Source of the DNA: Limnanthes douglasii subsp. nivea | Taxonomy: Eukaryota > Streptophyta > Magnoliopsida > Brassicales > Limnanthaceae | Length of the DNA: 64,000 nt | NCBI GenBank assembly: GCA_036936605.1 | Contig: JAUPFV010000002.1 | Coordinates: 336,945,215-337,009,214 of the forward strand | Reading direction: 5' to 3' | Shown here: positions 36,792-45,499 of the stretch, piece by piece | Layout of the letters: every line of letters starts with the position of its first letter | Numbering within the stretch: position 1 is the stretch's first letter | Position numbers and translations under genes: made by a program | The notes under the pieces: model-generated | Told to the model about the DNA's origin: nothing | Database searches by the model: none | The model's input: only the letters and a program-made list of their open reading frames with translations

Positions 36792-37092
36792 TATTAAATT
36801 AGATTTGTATTTATTCTAAAGTAACTGTAGACATTAAGGTAGATTGACGGTTACACTAGTTACAACCATATATTTAGGCGTGAAGGTTACTGGTCTGGCT
36901 GTATTGATTATAGTGAGTGAAGATACTGGTCTGACTGTATTGATTATAGTCATTATTAGTTGTAGCTATAATCCATGTATATAAAGCTGCTTACAGAAGC
37001 ACTTTGTGGACAATCTAAAAAGAGAGTGAGATTGAAGTCAATTAAGTTTGTTTTTATTTATTTTCTTATATAAAATACACATATTATTTTCA
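36792..37092 (+). mobile_element. Copia LTR, ~301 bp
   Basis: Sits between a polypurine tract (ending 36791) and a tRNA-iMet primer site (37096). It begins TATTAAATTAG (a TG start is expected; one substitution) and ends TTTTCA. It contains a 26-bp direct repeat ACTGGTCTGGCTGTATTGAT plus TATAGT at 36889 and 36925, and a TATATAAAG TATA box near 36978. No second LTR of the same sequence is in the window. Confidence 0.75.
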
Positions 37093-37095
37093 TAA

Positions 37096-37107
37096 TGGTA
37101 TCAGAGC
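37096..37107 (+). promoter_or_regulatory. Primer binding site for tRNA-iMet
   Basis: TGGTATCAGAGC, the standard copia minus-strand primer site, three bases after the LTR end. Confidence 0.92.
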
Positions 37108-37109
37108 AT

Positions 37110-37800
37110 AATTTCTAATTCTCTTGATTATCACAATTCTCATTCTTATACAAAAACAAAATCAATATTTTTACACCAAACAAATCACCATCGCTGACGA
37201 TTCTTACACTTTTCAATCAGAGATCCAAACCACTACCTCAAAAGGTTCCAACAATACTAACATCGTTCAGGGGTAAACTTCCGAACAAATATAACAATTA
37301 ACACGAGCAATCAGTACATTGAACCACAATAATAATTTTGGTGATGTTGTTGTACATGTAAATGTTATAGGTTTGATTCCATCTACTATTGTGTTTGTTA
37401 ATTATAGTAGTACAAGTCCTTGGATTTTGGATACTGACGTCATATATCATATTATCTCTCACATATCACTTTTAATTGATCCCAAGCCTTTCATCACTAA
37501 TCACTAATGTTAATTTACCAAATGATGCAGCAACACCAATCACTCACACTGGCACAATTAGTTTTAATTCAACATTAACCCTTACAAATGCCTTGTGTGT
37601 ACCATCCTTTAATTTAAATTTAATTTCAGTTAGCAAACTAAACAATGAACATGATTGTTGCATCATTTTCTTTCGTGACTATTGTATTTTGTAAGACTTG
37701 ATTTCGGGGAAGATGATTGGCTCGGGTAGACATCGTGGTAGTCTATACTATATGCATTTATGTTTGTCACCTATTAAGTTACTTTCACATTTACTTCTAG
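37110..37800 (+). pseudogene. Copia gag remnant and aspartic protease relic
   Basis: After the primer site a short gag-like leader jumps to the gag/protease junction, so most of gag is deleted. VVHVNVIGLIPSTIVFVN and SSTSPWILDTDVIYHIISH (37345-37460) correspond to the protease active site SSPWILDTGASDH; the catalytic aspartate is present, but the following TGAS is changed to TDVI. A frameshift near 37500 leads to ITHTGTISFNSTLTLTNALC and VPSFNLNLISVSKLN, the pre-integrase lead. It stops abruptly at the duplicated block at 37806. Confidence 0.85.
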
Positions 37801-37805
37801 GTATG

Positions 37806-38929
37806 TTCCCGTGGATGTAGGATTTTTTCACAATCTGAACCATGTTAAATATGTTTTGTGTACTTGGTTTTATTACGCTTGTTTTATTTGTTGCTAACTC
37901 TTGAACATGTTAAATCATTTTTATGAAGGATTGATAATCGCACTTTGGTTCTTTATTTCGGAAGAACGGTGGTTTCCCTAACAATGTCAACTCTGTTAGT
38001 AAATTGTTTTGTAGGCCAAATCCTAACAAATTGAACGGATTTTACAGATATGTGATCAGATCATTGACACCTCGAGTAGTTGTTGAGTATTTTGCATATT
38101 TTTTATTAAGTATTTGTAACAAAACCTAATTTTATTTCTCGTGTTACTTCCAAATAAACTCGAAGTTGAACTAAAATTATTTTTCCAGTATCCAAATGTT
38201 ATACATCTATACAAATATATTTTAATATCATCATAATACATCTTGTTATCATGAGAATCTATAATTTTAATACCATCATAAAAATGCTCAACATAATGAT
38301 GAAAGAAATTTATTTTGAGAGAAATATATAAAATACACATAATAGTGAGATAGTATGAAAATAATTAAGAAATTGGTTTTCCATCATGAGCACCATTTTC
38401 CACATACATATTTATCCATACTTAAATGTAAATGCATGGAAATATTGACAACACATTCAAAGGTTATATGAATGTTAGGAGTGTATTGTGTAAAAAGAGC
38501 ATGAGTATATTGTCTAAACATGACTATAAAATGTACATTTCATGAAAATATAACCAATTTTGAGTCAAAAGAGGTCGGCAATAGTCCATATTCTTAGTAC
38601 TTTTTATTTTATAAAAATGTGCAACATCGTCTATAAACAAGTAAGCACGTACAAGAAGATCGTAACTAGAGTTATATATAGTTTTGACATCCAAAAGTAA
38701 TTTTTCAAATTTCTCTTCACTAGCCTCAATGAGTTCTTTATATTGATGTTTTCTAGCACCCAAGTTAGTGACTAGTAGAACCAAATTTCTAAAAGGCTTG
38801 ATAAACTCATTCAATATCATCTTTATTTCAATATTTCTAACCAATCAAAGTATATGACATAAGATCTGGTATGAAAACAATTCTCAAATTTTCGACTACA
38901 TTCAAATTTAAGTCTGTTAATACTATGGT
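37806..38929. repeat. 1,124-bp duplicated block, copy 2
   Basis: Near-identical direct copy of 11807-12930. Here both edges are abrupt: copia protease text on the left (…CTAGGTATG) and a truncated MITE on the right (TAGGCGAAG…). Neither the LTR nor the hAT portion continues beyond the block, so this is the derived copy. TAGG occurs close to both edges, but no clean target duplication is seen. Confidence 0.95.
38056..38929 (-). pseudogene. hAT relic carried within duplicated block
   Basis: Same broken hAT text as 12057-12930. Frames 38844-38524 (FIKPFRNLVLLVTNLGA) and 38340-38056 translate identically to the first copy. Because this copy is out of its original context it is merely passenger sequence. 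Confidence 0.6.
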
Positions 38930-39228
38930 TAGGCGAAGATAAAGAGGAAACGAGTGTTGACTTTAGATGTTTTTTGGTGCTTAGGGTTTGAGGAGGGAAA
39001 GACGGGTGCTTACAAATACAATCCTTTAAAATATCTGATTGGGTTAAAAAAGCATCCATTCCTAAAAAAAATCGTATATAGTTGGTTGAGGGTAGTTAGG
39101 GTATTAAAAAAATTTGGTATTGAAAGAGAGTTATTTTAATTAGATGGGTATCAAGTAAGCACGAACATATTTTTAGGTACTAAGTGACAATATGTTTGGT
39201 GAGTAGGTACTTAAGGTGTCATTTCCCC
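38930..39228 (-). mobile_element. Truncated member of the GGGAAAT MITE family
   Basis: Read on the minus strand from 39228 it starts GGGGAAATGACACCTTAAG and continues GTACCTACTCA, GTCACTTAGTACC and AATACCCTAACTACCCTCAA, matching the left ends of the MITEs at 8383 and 39947. It is cut off at 38930 by the duplicated block, so its other end, TSD and any array are missing. Confidence 0.7.
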
Positions 39229-39946
39229 AAAAAGATCTCATATAAATCTTATATAAGGTATTATACGACCTTATTTCATGGAGCAAAATACTCAACACAA
39301 CATATTTTTTAATATCTGAAGATTGAGCTTACATGTATTTTAACTTATTTGACTCTCTTACTCCTTACTTGATTAATACATTTTGTTCCAACTCAATATT
39401 TGACGTAGTCAAATCACAATTACACACATAAACTGTTTCCGCAGATAATTATTTCACAAAGTGTAATTATGACTACTTTTTTAAAACCGATTTCACAAAT
39501 TCAATTAAAATTGTTCTCACAAACCAAAAGATAAATCATAAACAAAATAAAACAGAATAAAACAAAATCTAATATTAAAAAAATACATTATTTTGTATAC
39601 ATACTCTTCACATTTTCAACGATATATTCATATTATCGTTTATTATAACTATGCTTCTTACAACATCCCTTTTCATTGTCTTTCAAACGACTTCATCTCT
39701 AAAATTGAATCTATTTTTTTTATTTTTTTATTTCTCTTCAAATGGAGATATGAAACACTTAAAAGAATTTAAACTAAAACTATGTCAATTTGAACAATAT
39801 TTTAGAATTATTGACTAATAGATCATTGTAGTATTTGTGAATCAATTATGCATAATATTTTTTAGATTGACTATAGTTTATACAATGTCAAATTTTACTT
39901 ATGACCTAATCAATTTAGTCCAGTTTTTATGAGTACAAATTATAAT
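39229..39946. other. AT-rich spacer
   Basis: No coding or repeat structure recognised. It ends in AATTATAAT (39938-39946), the target copy of the next MITE. Confidence 0.4.
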
Positions 39947-40521
39947 GGGAAATTACATTTTAAGTACTCACTCAACTATTATATGGTCATCTAATACCCA
40001 AGTTTCATTTTATTACCTCTTAATACACATCTCAACTATTAAACTCACACTTAATACGTAACATTATTTTAATTCCTAACTACCCTCACCCTTCATCAAA
40101 AACCACGTAACCAAAATTTCTCTTTCTTACTTTTTCTTTTTATTTTTTTTAAAAGATCCATATCTTTCAAACCGGAGCTCCGAAAAAATAAATGAAAGTA
40201 CCATCGCTTTTGTTTTTAAGATGAACAAAACTAGATCCATTGATGATAAAATAAAATTAAAATAAAATTTTACCAATAACAACTCTCAGGAAATCGAGAG
40301 AGTTGCAAACAACTCTCAGGAAATCGAGAGCCTTGCAAACAACTCTCATGTATGTTTTTCAAATAACTCTCAGGTTAGTACTAGTGAAGGTACTGGCGGG
40401 TATATATAGTCGTGGGTATTTTTGTCCAAATTTTAGATGGATGTACCAAGTGACATTATCCTAATTTCGAATACTTTTAGGTAATTAGATAATTAAGTGG
40501 GTATTTACCGGTACTTCTCTC
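39947..40521. mobile_element. 575-bp Mutator-type MITE with short array
   Basis: Perfect 9-bp target duplication AATTATAAT (39938-39946, 40522-40530). Left end GGGAAATTACATTTTAAGTA, right end (reverse complement) GAGAGAAGTACCGGTAAATA. Shares with the 8383 element the blocks ACCACGTAACCAAAATTTCT, AAACTAGATCCATTGATGAT and TTTTTGTCCAAATTTTAG. The middle differs: only a few ~30-bp units here. Confidence 0.88.
40273..40378. repeat. Short array, ~30-bp unit, 3-4 copies
   Basis: Units of AACTCTCAGGAAATCGAGAG with GTTGCAAAC, decaying to the right. The GAG-GTTGCAAACAA segment is shared with the unit of the larger array at 8741-9208, which points to one ancestral unit that diverged in the two elements. 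Confidence 0.8.
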
Positions 40522-40930
40522 AATTATAATTGCACGCTGAATCGCTTAAGACATGTCAAAATAAATAAAATACAAATTAATAATAATTAAATAACAAAAT
40601 GATTTAGAAATACTAAAAGATAAAATATTATTTACCATGTATTACAAAAAATAAAAGTTTATTTACTTTTTATAAATTAATTTATGTATTTAAAAAATTG
40701 AAATTATTTTTAACAAATATTTATTAAATAATAATAATAAATATGAGATATTTTTCAAAAAAATAAAACTAAAAGATGTAAAGAATCGATAAAAGCTAGT
40801 AAATTAAAAAGAAATATTTCATATCCTAAATTTTATTTATGTGATAATAAATGAATATGTTAAGAAATGTGCATGTACATCCATTGGATACAATTTTAAT
40901 TTATTAAAAATAAAAGATAAAAAAATTAGA
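40522..40930. other. AT-rich spacer
   Basis: After the TSD copy of the MITE, only A/T-rich text without recognisable content. Confidence 0.4.
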
Positions 40931-41326
40931 CAACCGTGCTATCCAAAACATATGTTTATCCTAATATGATCTCCTCAAATGAAATAATTTCTACCTACAG
41001 AAAGTGAAAGTGTTTCAACTGTTGAGCATAAAAGAATGAAAGTGGAATAACAAAAGATAGAGTGAAAGTGGAACGGTTGTCCACACAGCCTCCAATGATG
41101 TATATATAGCAGAACTTTTAAGAGAAAGTGGAACGGTTGTCCAAACTGCTATATATAAATCATTCGAGATTGTGTGGACAACCGTTCCACTTTCACTCTC
41201 TATCTTCTGTTCTTCCACTTTCACTCTTTTATGTTCAGTTGAAAACACTTAGGTAGAAATTATTTCATTTGAAGATAAACATATGTTTTAACTACAACAA
41301 GCAAAAACTTGAGGATAGCAGTTCGT
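40931..41326. repeat. ~395-bp foldback with ~150-bp arms
   Basis: Arms match closely: GTGCTATCC and AAAACATATGTTTATC at the outside, CAAATGAAATAATTTCTACC, CATAAAAGA-TGAAAGTGGA, GATAGAGTGAAAGTGGAAC, then GGTTGTCCACACA towards the centre. The centre holds an extra copy of AAAGTGGAACGGTTGTCCA and a TATATATAG patch. The minus-strand open frame at 41015-41248 is produced by the palindrome. It could be a foldback transposon, an inverted duplication or a hairpin RNA source. No TSD was found. Confidence 0.85.
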
Positions 41327-41422
41327 CTTCTTGGTTAATTAATTTCAAGTAGAAATTATTTTAATTGTATATTCATTTAAATACGCCTATTATTATCTAC
41401 TATAAATATTAATATTTACTTT

Positions 41423-41570
41423 AAAACATTTATGATACAATTAGTTTCGCTATTCGTTTTTTGGCAGGTCATATATAACATTTATGATACAATTAGTTTT
41501 GTTATCGGTTTTTTTGACCGTTTATATAAAACATTTATGATACAATTATATCGGTTTTTTTGGCAGGTCA
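41423..41570. repeat. ~53-bp tandem repeat, 3 copies
   Basis: AACATTTATGATACAATTA at 41424, 41477 and 41529, each followed by a pyrimidine-rich tract and (twice) TTGGCAGGTC. It sits between the foldback and the dehydrogenase-derived hairpin. Confidence 0.88.
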
Positions 41571-41639
41571 AATGTGCAATACCTAAAGATGGTGGATTAT
41601 CAACAGTTAATAATGATTTACAGTATCACAAAATATAAA

Positions 41640-41775
41640 AAGTCAGAACTGTTGATTTACGCAGATAAGTGGTGTAGACGGACCATCGATGATACATGAA
41701 CAATGTAAACACCTTTGTGCTGATATTCTTTGGCCAGCCAATGACACAATGCTTTTAGTGTGGATTTCGCACATC
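41640..41775 (-). pseudogene. Short-chain dehydrogenase (SDR) exon fragment
   Basis: Minus-strand frame GCAKSTLKALCHWLAKEYQH then KGVYIVHV, followed, after a one-base shift, by IIDGPSTPL. This is the helix-F/strand-6 region of classical SDR oxidoreductases of the AKSALKAL…LAKE…KGVHVAHVIIDG type, containing the active-site lysine in AKS. Only about 45 residues remain. The Rossmann fold N-terminus and the tyrosine are absent; what lies upstream is the inverted second arm, not SDR text. It was probably captured or left from a host gene. Family assignment rests on this one motif run. Confidence 0.5.
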
Positions 41776-41865
41776 CTAAACCCAGAAATCGGCAACTAAA
41801 AGCATTGTGGGAAGAAAATACATTAGCATCAAAGGTGTTCCATAGTTCATGTATCATCATCGTCC
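41680..41865. ncRNA. Hairpin from inverted duplication of SDR fragment
   Basis: Arms of about 85 nt: GATGATACATGAAC, AACACCTTTG, ACAATGCTTTTAGT and GATTTC pair between 41680-41775 and 41785-41865, with a loop of about 16 nt. One arm still codes for the SDR segment; the other is a decayed inverse copy. This is the architecture proposed for newly born plant MIRNA genes. Orientation and transcription are unknown, and no mature small RNA can be called. Confidence 0.45.
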
Positions 41866-41870
41866 TTACA

Positions 41871-42659
41871 ATGTTCTAACTTCTATTCTATTTTATTTTA
41901 CTGTATTTTATGGAAGCTCCGATGAAGCAAGAGGGGGAGGGGTCATTTACTCTCGGTGACAATCGAGTGGCACCGGCTACTCTTCTCTGTCTATGGAGAG
42001 ATTGATTTCGTCTCTTGTTGATTTGTGTACAAATTATATTTGAGGAAAATTACGTGAATTGATTGAAGGTTAATAAATGAACCTCATTATCAAGACCATA
42101 TTTATCATTCATAAAATTAAATGAAATGTTGATTAACCAGTGTATGGAGTAGAGAAGTAGATCCAATCTTTTAACCGGAATTTTACTACCTAAACCTAGA
42201 TACATAGATAAAATCCATTAACAATAATGGGTTACATAATTCTAAATGTTTAATGTACAAAAACTAAGTTGGAAGTAGTCCAAAGAGTTAATTTAGTAAA
42301 TAACGGATAGAAAAATTATGATTTTTTAAAATTATTTTATTCATATATTTATTCAAATTTTAACTATTTTTACAATTCTGGTTAAAGTAAATATTTGTTA
42401 TTATTTCTTTTTCTTTTTAACAAAAACTCAACATTTATTTATTTAATTTATTAAACTAATCTTTTAGTAATAAAATTAAATTTGATCGAACCTAATTATT
42501 TACTTGAGCCGACTGATTAAAAGTAAAAAGAACTGTATTTTGAATAATATTTAATTCATTAAGAAACAAAAGTCGTATCATCAACTAAATAAAATAAATG
42601 CATTTCACGATTATTATTCTATATTCAAATGTTGTATCCTTCCGATAATTAAAAGAGGT
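41871..42659. other. Unassigned stretch
   Basis: ATGGAAGCTCCGATGAAGCA near 41910 opens about 30 codons (through GSFTLGDNRVAPATLL) of unknown nature. The remainder is AT-rich, without motifs. Confidence 0.25.
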
Positions 42660-44500
42660 TGATATTATATATTTAATCAATAATATTAATTTACTGACTT
42701 TATAATAATTTTTACTATCATATTTTTCGATCAATAATCAAACATCCAGATCCCCTAATCAGATGTTGTCATACCAAATTGGCGTTATCTATGAGAAGTG
42801 ACTGGTTGTCAAGAATTAAAAAAAAAACTAAATACAGTTTATATCGAATTTGAATATAGATATCGATTACATTTTCGAAGAAAGTGGAAGTCTGGAACTT
42901 GTAGACGTTCAACTACCGGCTCTAACAGCTCCGACGACTGCGACAACCCAGCGCCGACGGCTGCAATGACTCCTATAATGTATTTTCAGGCTATATTTTC
43001 CGGGCAGGAATCACAAATGAATTTGGTGATCCTTTATTTAAAGGACCACGAAGAGGAGGAAAAAAGTGATGACGTTAAGAACTCGATATTAAGAAATGAC
43101 CTTAAGACAGAAACTAATAGTCACAAGTCCTCAGAATACAGAGTTAAACACAACAAATACAATTTTTAACGTGGATTTGCAAGCCATAGTGGAAGAATCG
43201 ACGTAAAAAATGAGAAAACGAAGCAAAACCCTTATTTCCAAACCCGTTTGTGAAGGAAGAGATGAGTGGGATTGTGAGCAAAAAACCCTCCAGACGTGGG
43301 CTATGTTAGCAACGTGCAAGATTGATGAGAAACATTAAATCCACCCAAACAACCAACAGCTTCCACTAGTATCATTGAGACTTACACTGAATTTCTAGCA
43401 TGATTTATAGACGTTATAGTTGCACTTCTAACAACTCCATGCAACTTTCCATCTCAATGTGTATCAGGAATAATGTATTATTTTGAACCTATAACAACAT
43501 CAACCGAAAGTATTCCAAGCGAACGACCATATTCACGCAAAGATGCAGTCAAATGGAAACCGACAAGTGTCTTAGGTATACCACCAATCGACATGCAGGT
43601 TCTTTCATTCCCATGAATACATCTGAACCTCTAATAGAAAACCACTAGACTTTCGACGAGCTACCAACAAGGACACTAATACTTTACCGGGAAACTAAAC
43701 ATCCAACACGTTTATCATCATACTTCCGCAATGTCATCGTGATTACAACATGTTTTGTTCAATAATACAGCACTCTTGCAGCCACCTCATAATACTTTTG
43801 TAATAGTTACCTAACCATGAACCAAGGATACACACAGACTATAACTTTCGTGAAGGGATGCTAACAAAACATGGAAACTCAAGCATACAAGGCTAAGTCA
43901 AACCCCACTATAAGAAACCTTGCAACTTAGTCGAACCTTTATTATGGCCAGTACCCATAAGGGTATCCACCTGCACTCACATCACAATAACTTCAGTCGA
44001 ATAATGGCACAGTGTAAGATATCAACATATTTCCTTTTCTCCGACAAGCGTCAAATGATCGAACCGGTGGTGCTATTTTTTATGAAAATCGATACGTACA
44101 AGATGAAGATTCACATTTAGCTCCATATATCGCATACAGAGACTTTCCACCCAACTTGCTCAATGAAAATATTAACAAGTACAATGGGAAGAGAGATATG
44201 GCGCACCACATCAAGTAGTTCGGAAGCGAGATGATGTGGTACGTGATGAATGACAACATGATGTGTCAATCCTTCTCAATGACCTTCCAAAAAAGCGTTG
44301 ATATATTTCAACAACCTTCCTCTAGATTGTATAAAGAGTTTCAATATGTTAAAGATGACCTTTCGTAAGCATTTTATACGATCCTAATTGATGAAAATGA
44401 ATGAAGACTACATCATCTACTGCAAATAACAACGTAAAAGACATATTCAGAGGTTTATAGATACAAAAATAGAGATGTAAGACTACCCCTCATGAGCTTA
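42660..44500 (+). pseudogene. Ty3/gypsy LTR end, leader and gag relic (unit 1)
   Basis: TTGGCGTTATCTATGAGAAG (42779-42798) is a decayed form of the TTGGCGCCGTCTGTGGGA junction common after gypsy 5' LTRs; the preceding ~110 bp would be the LTR end. A leader with GACTGCGACAACCCAGC leads, through scattered frames, to gag at about 44125-44370: NENINKYNGKRDMAHHI, one stop, FGSEMMWYVMNDNMMCQSFS, then SSRLYKEFQYV, which fits the retrotransposon gag domain (DP-H…CRAF…W…LP…SF-EL…F). The 123-codon frame at 42798-43169 covers the leader and is probably not a protein of its own. Confidence 0.72.
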
Positions 44501-44569
44501 AAGAAATGAATGTTACTACGGTATAAAATAATTAGGCCATCCGCAAAGAAAATGTTAAAAAAATTATGC

Positions 44570-45470
44570 TTTCATATGTAATCATTAATATGGATTTATT
44601 TATCTCATATGAATTTATTCTATTATTTATTTTCTAATTAATCATCAGACATTCAGATCTTGTTAACCAAAATTTGTCATACCAAATTGACGTCATTGAC
44701 GAGAAGCAATTTGTTTTCCTAATTTTGTTTTAATACATTAACTAGAATTAGTTATGTCAAATTTGAATGTAGCTACCGATCAAAATGTTAAGGAAAATGC
44801 AGGTATGAAGTCTGCAACGTTCGACTACCGGTTCCAATAGTCATGACGATTGCGACAACCCAGCACAGACAGATCTGGTAACTCATGCAATAGACTTCCA
44901 GTAACTAGGGCATAACCTTCCCATAGATATCGATCACACTTTCGACGAATACGCATATTTGGAGCTTGCAGACTTTCGAGTATCAGCTCAAACAACACTA
45001 ACGGCTATAACAACCCAGTGCCAACAGCTTCATTAACTCCCATAATGGATTTCTAGTAGCTAGAGCATAACATGCTAGAGGATAATATTGGTAATTTCAA
45101 ACTTTTGCATGCTATATTTTTCGGTGAAGTGTCGGTGATCCAACAACCAGAGGACCGTGAAGATGAGAACTGTGATGATGTTAATATATTGATGTTAATA
45201 AAAAGCCCTAAGATATAAACGAACAGGGACAATTCCTCGGGAAAATGGAGCTAAAAACAATAGAGACAATTCTTGAAGAGGATTTTCCGGCCATAGTGGA
45301 AGACGTCGACGCAAGAAGATGAGAAAACGAATAAGCAAAACCCATGTTTCTAAGACTGCTTCAGCCAAATGACCAATAGCTTCCACTAGTACTATCGAGT
45401 CTTCAACATAATTTCTAGCATGCTCACTTAATGTTATAGTTCCACTTTTACCGATAGTTTCATATTAAGA
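44570..45470 (+). mobile_element. Second gypsy LTR end and leader (unit 2)
   Basis: Repeats unit 1 after about 1.9 kb: TTGACGTCATTGACGAGAAG (44687), CATGACGATTGCGACAACCC, GGCCATAGTGGAAGA, GATGAGAAAACGAA, AGCTTCCACTAGTA and AATTTCTAGCATG. Part of the leader is itself duplicated (CGACAACCCAGC-type text twice). It breaks off near 45470 against a gypsy relic of opposite orientation. Confidence 0.65.
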
Positions 45471-45499
45471 GAGATGTCACTTGATATCTGTGACAACTT

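Noticed and set aside
41015..41248. 77-codon minus-strand protein with internal repeats
   Set aside because: Produced by the palindromic foldback; the repeated residues come from the repeated DNA words.
42798..43169. 123-codon plus-strand protein
   Set aside because: It begins inside the gypsy primer-site junction and runs through the leader; the repeated unit at 44.7 kb does not conserve the frame.
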